Assembly: GCA_964459495.1 (NCBI GenBank)
Contig: CAYWNK010000006.1
Coordinates: 6,627 to 70,626, forward strand
Reading direction: 5' to 3'
Length of the DNA stretch: 64,000 nt
DNA from: CAYWNK01 sp964459495
GTDB taxonomy: Bacteria; Planctomycetota; UBA1135; GCA-002686595
In this document: piece after piece, positions 16,467 to 24,824 of the stretch
Layout of the letters: each line of letters opens with the position of its first letter
Numbering within the stretch: position 1 is the stretch's first letter
Made by a program: the position numbers and the translations under genes
Notes under the pieces: generated by a model
Databases searched by the model: none
The model's input: only the letters and a program-made list of their open reading frames with translations
Told to the model about the DNA's origin: nothing

Positions 16467-16954
16467 GTATGCCGGGAAAAGCGGGAGTGCACGGTTTGAT
16501 CCTCCACGCGAGTGCGTGGGCGCGGGAGGAGCTGGTTGTGCAGAGCGAGCTGCAGGCGGCTCTTGAGGCTCAATCCGCGGCCGTCCGGGAGCGCGATCCG
16601 GCGGTGCTTGAGGCAGCGACCGAGCGCGTGGACGCAGCCCATGGGCAGGCGATCGCCAGTGATGCGCGTCGGGCAAAGCTGTTTGAACGCTTTGCCGAGT
16701 GCTGGGGTGTGGCTCCGAGCACCTTGACCCTGCGCAGCATCTGCGTACGTGCTGGTGAAGGGGCCGGTTCACTCGTTCAGCTCCGCGAAGAACTTCGAAC
16801 GGCGGCAACCCAGGTGCAGACCACTGCGCGCAGGGTAGGCGCGGAGCTGCGCATGCATCGTCGTGTCACTATCGATGTCCTCGGAACCCTGCTCGGGCAG
16901 GACGAGGAGGGCAACGTCCAGGGAAGCGGCGCGCTTCTCAGCACGGAGGCCTGA
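16463..16954 (+). CDS. flgN: FlgN-like export chaperone
   Basis: 163 residues, almost entirely helical, with long Ala/Glu/Arg-rich heptads (ELVVQSELQAALEAQSAAVR; VQLREELRTAATQVQTTARR) as in FlgN chaperones of FlgK and FlgL. FlgN keeps hook-filament junction proteins unfolded for export. Sequence similarity is weak; the call rests on helical form, size and position directly before flgK and flgL. Confidence 0.68.
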   Translation: MSMPGKAGVHGLILHASAWAREELVVQSELQAALEAQSAAVRERDPAVLEAATERVDAAHGQAIASDARRAKLFERFAECWGVAPSTLTLRSICVRAGEGAGSLVQLREELRTAATQVQTTARRVGAELRMHRRVTIDVLGTLLGQDEEGNVQGSGALLSTEA

Positions 16955-16957
16955 TCC

Positions 16958-19288
16958 ATGACGCTCGGACTCAACATCGGGCTGAAGGGGATTCAGAGCT
17001 CGCAGCGCGCGCTCGAAACCCTCGGTCACAACATCACCAATGCCAATACGCCTGGGTATTCCCGGCAGACCTTGGACCTGCGGGCCTCCCGCCCTTTGGA
17101 CCAGGTTGGGGTTGTCGTGGGCAGCGGCGTGGACGCAGAGGGTGTGCGACGCATCGCGGATGACGTCCTGAATCGGCGCCTCGTCGAACAGGCGGGGGTT
17201 GTAGCCCGCTATGAGGGCCTGACCGAGATCCTCTCGACCTTGGAGTCCCTGTTCTCCGAGCCCGGGGATTCCGGCGTCTCGGCCGCCTACGATAGCTTCT
17301 TCGAATCTGTCTCAGCCCTGGCGAGCAACCCCGGCGATGCGGTCCTGCGGGGCGCGATGGTAGACGCTGCGGAATCTCTGACTTCGTCCTTCAATCAACT
17401 GACGACGGGCATCTCAGAGCTGGCTGAGGACAGTCTCGCGCAAGCGGAAGCGTTGAGTTCAGGTGTCAATGACCTGGCCGAGCAGGTGGCCTCTCTGAAC
17501 GTGGAAATCGGGCAGTTCGAGTCCGGAGGTGGAGTGGCCAACGACCTGCGCGATCAGCGCGACTTGGCCTTGATCCAGCTAGCCGGCTTGATCGAGATCG
17601 ACGTACAGCCCAAGCCCAGCGGGGTGGTGCACGTACTCGTGGAAGGCCAGCTGCTGGTGGGATCGAGCCAGTCCTACGAGGTCAACGCGGAGGCGGACGA
17701 AGACGGCGTGTCCGTGCTGCGCTTGGAGGGTGGAACCCGCACGGTGGCGCCCACCGGCGGAGAGCTCGGCGGAATTCAGCAGTTTATCGATGAAATTCTG
17801 CCCGATCTGCAGGCTGACCTTGAAGGCATTGTGCGCGCAACGATCCTCGAGGTGAATCGCACCCACAGCGTGGGCATCACTCAGGACGGCGGGTTCACTT
17901 CGCTGGTCAGTGCTTCTGTCCTTGGTACCGGGGGAGCAGATGCGCTCCTTGGTGAAACGCTCGCCAATCTGAACCTGGACTTCCCCATCCAGGACGGTCA
18001 GCTGCGGATCAACGTCTCGAACGAATCCAACGGCGAGGTTGTCTCGCACCTGATCGATATCGACCCCGACGCGATGAACGTCGCAGGACTGATCGGCGCG
18101 ATCTCCGATATCCCCAACGTTCAGGCGAACCTCGATTCGGCGGGGCGCCTTTCGGTCAGCGCGAACTCGGGATTCCGCTTCGATTTCAGCGCGCGCATGG
18201 ATCCGAACCCCGACGATGTGGGCACGTTCGGATCGGGCAAGGCGTCGGTCGTGGCCTCCAATGCCGGCCCCTATTCATTCGCGGATGGGGACACACTTGA
18301 CCTGACCGGCGCGCTGGGAGCGTTCACCGTGACTCTGAACGCGGCGGACTTCGAGGACATTACCGCCGTGACCGCAGAGGAGCTGGCGGCCGTGCTCAGT
18401 CAGAATCCTCTGATGGGGGCTGGGCAGATCAGTGCAACAGCGGTTGGAGATCAGCTAGTCCTGCAGTCGGTGACCGACGGTAGCGCCGCGACCTTCACCA
18501 TCGACGGAGGTTCGGCGAGCACCGTGCTTGGATTCGTAGGGGGCACTACGACGATCGGCTCGGATACCCCAGTCAACCCTCAGATTTCCGGTACCTACAC
18601 CGGCGAAGGTAACCACAACTGGACTTTCCGACCCAGCGGGGACGGCACGATCGGGTCCACGCCTGATCTGCGGGTGGAGGTGATCGATGAGCTCGGCCAG
18701 GCCGTCGCCACGCTGAATGTAGGCGATGGGTACGCGCCCGGCACAGACATCTCCATTGCTGATGGCGTCTCCGTGCGGTTCGACTTTGGCCAGATTTCTG
18801 CGAGCGATGGTGACGTATTCCACACCTCGGTGATGGAAGACTCCGACACAGCAGACCTGCTGGTCGCTGTGGGCCTGAATGCCTTCTTCCAGGGAGGGAG
18901 TGCCGAGACCTTCGCGGTTGCCCAGAGCATCCTGGATGACTCGGCGCAGATCGCCGCCTCAGGCACGGGAGCCACGGGAGACAACGGTATGCTCCTTTCA
19001 CTCCTTGAGCTGCAGGACGCCGAAATCGGTTCTGTCGGTGGCACGCTCACCGAAGCCTACGGCGGCGTGGTGTCGAGTGTGGGTTCCGATGTCGCCGGGG
19101 CGGGAGAGCGCTTGGCAACCGAGCAAGGTTTGTACCAGTCCCTTGAGGAACGACGCCAGGCGGTAGCCGGCGTGAACGTCGACGAAGAGCTCGTGGACAT
19201 GATTCGGTTCGAGCAAGCGTTCGGCGCAGCCGCCCGCTACATCAATGTCGTGCAAGAGCTCGGCAATACCCTGCTTTCGCTACTCTAA
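16958..19288 (+). CDS. flgK: Flagellar hook-associated protein 1 FlgK
   Basis: 776 residues. The N-terminus fits FlgK (IGLKGIQSSQRALETLGHNI, then TNANTPGYSRQTLDLRASRP). The middle has typical FlgK helices (VNDLAEQVASLNVEIGQFES; NDLRDQRDLALIQLAGLIEI), and the end is GVNVDEELVDMIRFEQAFGA followed by AARYINVVQELGNTLLSLL. It is the first hook-filament junction protein. It is larger than enteric FlgK (about 550 aa) because of an inserted beta-rich region (about 360-640). flgL starts at its stop codon. Confidence 0.96.
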   Translation: MTLGLNIGLKGIQSSQRALETLGHNITNANTPGYSRQTLDLRASRPLDQVGVVVGSGVDAEGVRRIADDVLNRRLVEQAGVVARYEGLTEILSTLESLFSEPGDSGVSAAYDSFFESVSALASNPGDAVLRGAMVDAAESLTSSFNQLTTGISELAEDSLAQAEALSSGVNDLAEQVASLNVEIGQFESGGGVANDLRDQRDLALIQLAGLIEIDVQPKPSGVVHVLVEGQLLVGSSQSYEVNAEADEDGVSVLRLEGGTRTVAPTGGELGGIQQFIDEILPDLQADLEGIVRATILEVNRTHSVGITQDGGFTSLVSASVLGTGGADALLGETLANLNLDFPIQDGQLRINVSNESNGEVVSHLIDIDPDAMNVAGLIGAISDIPNVQANLDSAGRLSVSANSGFRFDFSARMDPNPDDVGTFGSGKASVVASNAGPYSFADGDTLDLTGALGAFTVTLNAADFEDITAVTAEELAAVLSQNPLMGAGQISATAVGDQLVLQSVTDGSAATFTIDGGSASTVLGFVGGTTTIGSDTPVNPQISGTYTGEGNHNWTFRPSGDGTIGSTPDLRVEVIDELGQAVATLNVGDGYAPGTDISIADGVSVRFDFGQISASDGDVFHTSVMEDSDTADLLVAVGLNAFFQGGSAETFAVAQSILDDSAQIAASGTGATGDNGMLLSLLELQDAEIGSVGGTLTEAYGGVVSSVGSDVAGAGERLATEQGLYQSLEERRQAVAGVNVDEELVDMIRFEQAFGAAARYINVVQELGNTLLSLL

Positions 19289-20700
19289 TGGCACTTCGAA
19301 CGACTCAGTACACGACCTACCAGCAGGTGCTGCGTGGGATCCAGAACAACACCCAGCGTCTCGTTCAGGCACAGGAGCAGATCGCGAGCGGCCGGCGTAT
19401 TTCACGTCCGTCCGACGACCCCTTGGGGACCTCGAAGTCGATTGCATTGCGGCACGAGATCAACGGGCTGGCCAACTACCAAACGAGCGTCGATGAGGCT
19501 CGCCCGATTGTCGAGAGTGCGGCGAGTGAGATCGAGCAGGCGTCCGGCCTGATGACCGAGGCGCGCGCGCTGGTTCTCCAAGGACTGACGGGTACCCTGT
19601 CGCAGGCTGATCGCAACTCCATCGCCGACCAGCTTGAAGAGGTTGCCCAAGGGCTGTTGGGGGTGGCGAACTCGCGCTTCGGAGATCGCTATCTCTTCTC
19701 TGGAACGGATACCGACAACCAGCCTTTCTCCTTGGACGGCGAGGGGCCGGACAGCTTCGCGACCTATTCTGGCAACGAGGACGAGCACACCGTTTCTGTC
19801 AGCCGGGGAGTCGGTCTTGAGCTCAACGTACCCGGCAACGAGTTGTTCGCTGGAGGCGGCTACACCGCGACGGGCTTCGCCGGCTTGACTGGCTTGAAGT
19901 CGGGGATCACCGTGGACCAGGGGGCCGGCTTTTCGCGACTGATGCTGCGTGCAGACTCGGTTTCCGGCTTTGAGGAAGGCGTGGTCCAGGCCGCCGGTAG
20001 CCCGCTCACCATCCTTGGCGATCACCAGCTTACAATCGACGCGGAGGCCGGCACCGTGCGCTTGGGCGACGGCTCTGCGGTGGCCATCCCCAGTCCTTTG
20101 CCGGACTCCCTCCAGGTCAGCAACGGGGAAGGCGGGAGCGTCACGCTCGATCTGAGCGCTTGGACGGGCGTGAGCTCTACCGCGACGTTGACCGCCGAGG
20201 GCTCGATCGCCACCAATGGTGCCGACTGGCGTCCTGTGCAGCGCACCGAGACCGATCTTGAGCTGGTGATCGAGGGAGTCGGAGTGATCCACGTCGACAC
20301 CACTGAGCTCAGCCGGACGGGCGAAGAGCTGATCACCTTCCAGGGCGCGACCAACGTTTTCGACGCCCTGCTCGGTGCCGCCCAGGATCTGCGCGATGCC
20401 GAGGTCGTCGGGAGCGGTGCTGCGCGCGACCGACTGCAGCAGCGCTACAGCGAGCTGATCGACCATCAGAACAACACGCTTGTGGGGCTTGGCCGCCTGG
20501 GTGCCCGCGCGCGTCGTTTGAATGAAACCCAAGACCGCCTCGATGAGCTGTCGATCCAGTACCAGGACCGACTTTCGCGGAATGACGACGCGGACCTGAC
20601 CGAAGTCGCCCTCGATCTCACCCGTTCAGAACAGACGTTGCAGGTCGCAATGGCCAGTGGTGCACGTCTGTTGCAGCAGACCCTTTTGAACTTCCTCTAG
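19288..20700 (+). CDS. flgL: Flagellar hook-associated protein 3 FlgL
   Basis: 470 residues. It has a flagellin-like N-terminus (RLVQAQEQIASGRRISRPSD, then DPLGTSKSIALRHEINGLAN), the motif NSRFGDRYLFSGTDTDNQPF, a central insert, and a flagellin-like C-terminal coil (LTRSEQTLQVAMASGARLLQ, QTLLNFL). It joins FlgK to the filament. It overlaps the flgK stop by one base (TAATG). Flagellin is not encoded in the window. Confidence 0.94.
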   Translation: MALRTTQYTTYQQVLRGIQNNTQRLVQAQEQIASGRRISRPSDDPLGTSKSIALRHEINGLANYQTSVDEARPIVESAASEIEQASGLMTEARALVLQGLTGTLSQADRNSIADQLEEVAQGLLGVANSRFGDRYLFSGTDTDNQPFSLDGEGPDSFATYSGNEDEHTVSVSRGVGLELNVPGNELFAGGGYTATGFAGLTGLKSGITVDQGAGFSRLMLRADSVSGFEEGVVQAAGSPLTILGDHQLTIDAEAGTVRLGDGSAVAIPSPLPDSLQVSNGEGGSVTLDLSAWTGVSSTATLTAEGSIATNGADWRPVQRTETDLELVIEGVGVIHVDTTELSRTGEELITFQGATNVFDALLGAAQDLRDAEVVGSGAARDRLQQRYSELIDHQNNTLVGLGRLGARARRLNETQDRLDELSIQYQDRLSRNDDADLTEVALDLTRSEQTLQVAMASGARLLQQTLLNFL

Positions 20701-20704
20701 TCCA

Positions 20705-21001
20705 ATGTCAGATCAACTCCCGATCCAGGGGATACGCCCGGCGACCGAACACCCCAAGCCGAAGGCGGGCAGCGTAGATTCCCAGGGGGGCGCACAATTC
20801 CGCGCCCTGCTCGACCGTCTTCAGCGCGAGGCGACGAGCCTGCAGCAAAACTCTGGCGGCCTCGAAGACCCCGCGGCTTTGGCCGGCGCCGTGGACAAGG
20901 CGGGATCGAATCTGGACGAGGCTCGCAGCCTTGGTGATCAGCTTCTCGAAGCCTACAGGGCAGCCCGTCAGATTCACTCCGAAACGAAAGACATCGCATG
21001 A
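20705..21001 (+). CDS. Small unknown protein of the flagellar operon
   Basis: 98 residues, soluble, mostly helical (QFRALLDRLQREATSLQQNS; LDEARSLGDQLLEAYRAARQ). It lies 5 nt after flgL and overlaps the next gene by 4 nt (ATGA), so it is in the operon. The C-terminal half slightly recalls the FliE pattern of a helix ending in LxxAYxxxxx, but this is not enough to name it. It could be a chaperone, a rod adapter or a regulator. Confidence 0.6.
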   Translation: MSDQLPIQGIRPATEHPKPKAGSVDSQGGAQFRALLDRLQREATSLQQNSGGLEDPAALAGAVDKAGSNLDEARSLGDQLLEAYRAARQIHSETKDIA

Positions 21002-22071
21002 GCTCATCCACAAGTATGTCCGTTTGCGAACAGTCCTTGGAACTGACGATGCGCGTGATGCGCTCGGGGCGGCCGATCGCAGCCGAGCAACCGCTAGCCT
21101 TCGATCCAGCCTTTGGCGCTGAGCATCTTGTGATCGAGCGCGATGGGGCGGTGGTCAGCTCCGTCGTTACGCTGCTGCGGACCCTGGTGGTTGGCGAGCA
21201 GGAGGTTCAAGTCGGGCTGATCGGATCGGTTGTGACCGACGAAGCCCACCGGGGCCAAGGGCTCGCTACCGAGCTATTGGCGCGCGCAGAAGCGCAGCTG
21301 AAGCAATCTGGAGCGGTCCTAGCGCTGCTCTGGGCTGACGAACGTGAGTTCTATGCCGCGCGCGGCTACGTGCCGATCGGCACTGAGTTGGACTACTCGG
21401 TGCCCCGGGCCCTAGCGGAGTACCTTCCGCCTACGGACCGGGTTCGGATGGCTGGGCCGGCGGACTGGCCGGTGCTGCACGCCCTCTACGAGGGCCATCC
21501 CGAGCGTGTCCAGCGCAGCCTTGAGGAGACCGGTGCGCTGCTGGCCGGGCCCGATGTGCACGCGCTGGTGTTCGACGGACCGCAGGGCATCGATGGCTAT
21601 GCGATCGAGGGCCGCGGTGAAGATCTTGGCGGGATCGTTCACGAATGGGGTGGCAGGGCGGAGTCGGTTCTGACCTGCCTCGGCGCCCATCTGGATCGCC
21701 TTCCCGAGGGGCAGGAGAGCCTGTGGTGGATGGTGCCACCCAGCCAGGTCGAGCTGCAGGGGCTGATGAACGAGGCCGGCGTGGAAGGCGTGCTAGGGGT
21801 TCTCGGGATGGGCAAGTTGCTCGATGCCGAGTGTCTTGCGCGATGGATGCAGGCCATCACGCCGGAGTCGGTGGACGTCCAGCCTGAGCGGGACGGGCTG
21901 CGTGTGACCGGTCCAGGTGGCAACATCTTCCTTGATGCGGTGCACAGCCTTTTCGCCGTCGTGCCGCCCCAGGCCAACCGTGAACTGATCGAGGTGGTGG
22001 AGTCCGCCGTGGGGGCGGAGCTCCCACAGCTGCCCCAGCACGTATTCCTGTGGGGATTGGATTCCATCTAG
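20998..22071 (+). CDS. GNAT-family N-acetyltransferase in the flagellar operon
   Basis: 357 residues. The N-terminal GNAT domain shows LIGSVVTDEAHRGQGLATEL (acetyl-CoA-binding R/Q-x-x-G-x-G/A loop within RGQGLA) and LLWADEREFYAARGYVPIG. The C-terminal half looks like a second, degenerate GNAT or carrier-like domain, as in Eis-type enzymes. It is the last gene of the flagellar operon, coupled by ATGA to the small protein before it. Inferred: acetylation of a flagellar component or of a sugar precursor. The substrate cannot be read from sequence. Confidence 0.8.
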   Translation: MSSSTSMSVCEQSLELTMRVMRSGRPIAAEQPLAFDPAFGAEHLVIERDGAVVSSVVTLLRTLVVGEQEVQVGLIGSVVTDEAHRGQGLATELLARAEAQLKQSGAVLALLWADEREFYAARGYVPIGTELDYSVPRALAEYLPPTDRVRMAGPADWPVLHALYEGHPERVQRSLEETGALLAGPDVHALVFDGPQGIDGYAIEGRGEDLGGIVHEWGGRAESVLTCLGAHLDRLPEGQESLWWMVPPSQVELQGLMNEAGVEGVLGVLGMGKLLDAECLARWMQAITPESVDVQPERDGLRVTGPGGNIFLDAVHSLFAVVPPQANRELIEVVESAVGAELPQLPQHVFLWGLDSI

Positions 22072-22087
22072 TCCAAGGGGTCTTCTG

Positions 22088-22136
22088 AAACGACGAGCAG
22101 GTCGAGCAGCTTCGCTGCTCGACCTGCTCGTCGTTT
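22088..22136. terminator. 23-bp perfect hairpin terminator
   Basis: Arms 22088-22110 and 22114-22136 are perfectly complementary, with loop TTC. A-run and T-run ends (AAA...TTT) suit termination in both directions. It separates the flagellar operon (+) from gmhA (-). Confidence 0.9.
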
Positions 22137-22163
22137 GGTCTGGCCCTCGATGGCCGGCGCCGA

Positions 22164-22763
22164 TCAGGCGTAGTTGGCCGGGAACATGCGTCGTTCAACC
22201 GCTTCGATGGCGATGTGCAGGACCTTGATGTGCACCTCTTGGATGCGATCGGAGGTGGACGCATCAGGGACGACGATGGGGATGTCGACTTGGTCGAGGA
22301 GCTTGCCTCCACCTTTGCCCAGAAGACCAACGGTGCGAACACCCCGCTCCTTGGCGACCTCGACGGCCCGCAGGATGTTGGGCGAGTTACCGCTGGTGGA
22401 GATCGCGACCAGCAGATCGCCTTCTTTGCCGTAGGCCTCGACCTCGCGGGCGAAGACCTCTTCATAGCCAAAGTCGTTGGCGATGCAGGTGAGGTGACTC
22501 GGGTCGCTGAAAGCTACCGCGGCGAGGGCTGAGCGGTTGCCGCGGAAGCGTCCGGTCCACTCCTCGGCGAAGTGCATCGCGTCGCACATGCTGCCGCCAT
22601 TGCCGCAGGACATGAGGAGGCCCCCCCGATCGAGGGTTTCCCAGGCGGACTGGGCGAAGCGGTCAACCGCCTCCAGGTTGGCGGAGTCGGTGAGAAAGGC
22701 GTCCAGGGTGCGTTTGGCTTCGTCAAACGAGGCACGCACCGCATCAAGAGAGCTGAGAGTCAT
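22164..22763 (-). CDS. gmhA: Phosphoheptose isomerase
   Basis: 199 residues from ATG 22763. It is close to E. coli-type GmhA along the whole SIS domain: SCGNGGSMCDAMHFAEEWTG, FSDPSHLTCIANDFGYEEVF, GDLLVAISTSGNSPNILRAV, TSDRIQEVHIKVLHIAIEAV. It converts sedoheptulose-7-phosphate to heptose-7-phosphate, first step of ADP-heptose synthesis for LPS or other glycans, in the cytoplasm. The longer frame back to 22865 lacks family similarity. It stands alone; no other heptose genes are in the window. Confidence 0.94.
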   Translation of the reverse strand: MTLSSLDAVRASFDEAKRTLDAFLTDSANLEAVDRFAQSAWETLDRGGLLMSCGNGGSMCDAMHFAEEWTGRFRGNRSALAAVAFSDPSHLTCIANDFGYEEVFAREVEAYGKEGDLLVAISTSGNSPNILRAVEVAKERGVRTVGLLGKGGGKLLDQVDIPIVVPDASTSDRIQEVHIKVLHIAIEAVERRMFPANYA

Positions 22764-22924
22764 CGCGCCTGCATTGTGCGCACGCCCCAGGGCGGTAGCA
22801 ACCAAGCAGGAGCAGGCCGGATCGTGGGACGGGACCTGATCGGTATTTCGGGCCATCCGCGGCACACTGTCGCGGGTTCCCTGATCCAGGAGGGGCGCGT
22901 TTCGAAATGCCTGGGGCGGGCGGC

Positions 22925-22952
22925 TTGACGGGGGCTGGAAATCGGCTATTCC
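22925..22952 (+). promoter_or_regulatory. Sigma-70-like promoter of the HMA protein gene
   Basis: TTGACG and TATTCC are separated by 16 nt. The ATG is at 22971 with GGAG 8 nt before it. Confidence 0.45.
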
Positions 22953-22970
22953 ATCCCTGGAGACCCCCCA

Positions 22971-23371
22971 TGAAGACCGGATTGATCACGCTTGTCCTCG
23001 CCGCCGGAGCCGCGGCGCTCTACGTCGCCCAATCGTCGCCGGATCAGGACTACGAGCCACTGGCCTTGGAGAGCGTGGAGCCGGAGCTGTACGTGCCCAA
23101 AGCGATCTCCGGGCCGATTCCGGCCGGATACCAGGTCACCGAGCTCGTGGTCGATGGGCCCTGTTGCACAGGCTGCACGGGCAAGCTCTACAACGCGCTG
23201 CTCGGAGTTCCCGGGGTGGAGAAGGCCTCAGTCCTGTTCGATCCGGAGGGCACCTTGGCCAAGGCCCTTGTTCCGGCGGGCTTCGATGACGCTCCACTGG
23301 AAACGAGCCTGACCTTCGAGAAGTACAGCGTACGCAGTACGGCGGTGGAGCAGCGCGGAGCGGACATCTAG
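22971..23371 (+). CDS. Exported HMA-domain protein with CCxxC site
   Basis: 133 residues. A signal peptide or anchor (MKTGLITLVLAAGAAALYVA) is followed by a linker and one HMA-like domain with the metal site VDGPCCTGCTGKLYNAL and VPGVEKASVLFDPEGTLAKA. The CxxC of classic HMA domains is present, with an additional Cys. It probably binds a soft metal outside the cytoplasm. It is a standard-Cys counterpart of the double-Sec HMA protein at 1627-2238. ATG 22971 is chosen for the signal peptide and GGAG. A palindrome overlaps its stop codon (23368-23381). Confidence 0.78.
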
Positions 23372-23420
23372 GGATCCCTAGGGAAAAGGGCGTAACGGTC
23401 GCCCCAGCATCCCCCTTGGA

Positions 23421-23461
23421 GGAGTCCAGGCGACGTTCGCTTGGGCTCCCCGCTTCTTTTT
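23421..23461 (+). terminator. Rho-independent terminator after the HMA protein
   Basis: A 13-bp stem with two mismatches (23421-23433 with 23437-23449, loop CGT), followed by a T-rich run to 23461. It lies just before the next gene, whose ATG is at 23484. Confidence 0.7.
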
Positions 23462-23483
23462 GGCCTTCTCCCCTGGAGACCCC

Positions 23484-24101
23484 ATGTTCCCTGCCATCGC
23501 CTACCTTGCCTACACCCTTTCCCTCGCCACTTCGCCCGAGGTATCCGCACCCGCACCGGACCTCTCGATTGAGCCGGTCCTCCTAACCACTTTGGCAGAG
23601 CAGGGCGGCGTACCGAACAGTGTCTTCCACTACACCTACGGTGAGGTCGGGCTGTCGCTTGGCGACCTAGACGGGATCCGCGTGGCAGGCTCTTACCACC
23701 TACAGGACCAGTGGCTGATCGTTGCCAGCCTGGGGATTCTTGAGGCTAGTCGCGTGGACTTCACCTTCTTCTCGGCCGGTGCCGGCTACGTGCACAACAT
23801 CCAGGAGGATCTGGACATCGTGGCCACCGCTGAGCTGGAGTTTGGTCGTGCCGAAGTCGACTTTCTGGGCAGCTCGGCATCGGATTCCGAGGTCGGCCTG
23901 CGCCTGCGAGGCGGTGCACGCTACATGCTCGACGAACGCTTCGAGTTCTACGGAGGCGGCAATCTGCGCACCACATTCGACACGGACTTCTTCGTGGATG
24001 GCGGCGCGCTCTACCGCATCAACGACCGGCTGCAGGCCTACGCGAGCCTTGAGGTCGGCGACGACACTCAGTTTGGCATCGGTGTTCGCTACGGCTTCTG
24101 A
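23484..24101 (+). CDS. Outer-membrane-like beta-barrel protein
   Basis: 205 residues. Signal peptide (MFPAIAYLAYTLSLATSPEV), then repeated amphipathic strands with alternating hydrophobic and polar residues (LDGIRVAGSYHLQDQWLIVA, VGLRLRGGARYMLDERFEFY, LQAYASLEVGDDTQFGIGVR), ending YGF. A terminal aromatic F is the outer-membrane barrel signature recognised by BamA. Probably a small 8-stranded barrel; ligand unknown. The leader CTGGAGACCCC before the ATG is nearly the same as that of the preceding HMA gene. Confidence 0.75.
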   Translation: MFPAIAYLAYTLSLATSPEVSAPAPDLSIEPVLLTTLAEQGGVPNSVFHYTYGEVGLSLGDLDGIRVAGSYHLQDQWLIVASLGILEASRVDFTFFSAGAGYVHNIQEDLDIVATAELEFGRAEVDFLGSSASDSEVGLRLRGGARYMLDERFEFYGGGNLRTTFDTDFFVDGGALYRINDRLQAYASLEVGDDTQFGIGVRYGF

Positions 24102-24140
24102 TTCGAATGCCGCCCCTGCCCGGTTCTTCGGGATCGGACG

Positions 24141-24704
24141 TCAGGCCACCTGAACCGCGAGCCAGGCGCGAGCGCTCTGCCAACGCCGTTCGATCGTGCG
24201 CTGGCTGCGGTCCAGCAGGTTGGCAATCTCCGCCATGGTTAGGCCGCCGAAGAAGTGCAGCTCGACGACACGGCTGAGCTCGGAGTCGAACGCGGTCATC
24301 TGAGTCAGCGCAGCGTCGAGGCGTGGCAGGTCGACGCTGCGCTCTTCGAACGCGGCCGCCATACCCTCGAGGGGCACCCGCTTCGATGCGGGCAGACGCT
24401 TGTCCCGGTCTTTCTTGCGGAAGTGGTCGACCAGGATGCAGCGCATGGCGGATGCCGCCACGGAAAAGAAGTGCAGGCGATCGATGCCTGGAGCCCTACC
24501 AGGCCCGATCAGGCGCAGGTAGGCTTCGTTCACCAAGGCCGTAGGCTGCAGAGTGTGGTCTGCGGGCTGGTTTTGCATGGCGCGTTCAGCGCGCGCATAG
24601 AGCTCGGGGTAGATGGCGTCGAGAAGGCGGTCTTCGGCTCCCTCTTTGCCCTCTCGGACCTGGCTCAATAGCCCCGTGATATCGTGTTCTTCAGGGTCCT
24701 TCAT
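24141..24704 (-). CDS. ECF sigma factor, planctomycete TIGR02999-like type
   Basis: 187 residues from ATG 24704 (MKDPEEHDITGLLSQVREG). Region 2 shows ERAMQNQPADHTLQPTALVN then EAYLRLIG, characteristic of the sigma-70 ECF family often next to Ser/Thr kinases in Planctomycetes. Region 4 has VVELHFFGGLTMAEIANLLD then RSQRTIERRWQSARAWL, a helix-turn-helix for -35 recognition. No anti-sigma gene is adjacent. The divergent kinase 120 nt away is the likely partner: in this family phosphorylation can replace anti-sigma control. Longer frames to 24980 are antisense to the kinase. Confidence 0.9.
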   Translation of the reverse strand: MKDPEEHDITGLLSQVREGKEGAEDRLLDAIYPELYARAERAMQNQPADHTLQPTALVNEAYLRLIGPGRAPGIDRLHFFSVAASAMRCILVDHFRKKDRDKRLPASKRVPLEGMAAAFEERSVDLPRLDAALTQMTAFDSELSRVVELHFFGGLTMAEIANLLDRSQRTIERRWQSARAWLAVQVA

Positions 24705-24824
24705 GGCGGATGGCGGGCGCGAATTGTTGCTCAGCGAGGGAATTCTGACAAGTCCAACTGTGGAGACCTCGCGTCTTTTTGGACCCGCCAACCCGTATAG
24801 TAGCCGGCCAGGATCGCGAGAATC

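Noticed and set aside
22971..23371. Third selenoprotein candidate (HMA protein)
   Set aside because: Its metal site is encoded by ordinary TGT/TGC codons and no in-frame TGA is present.
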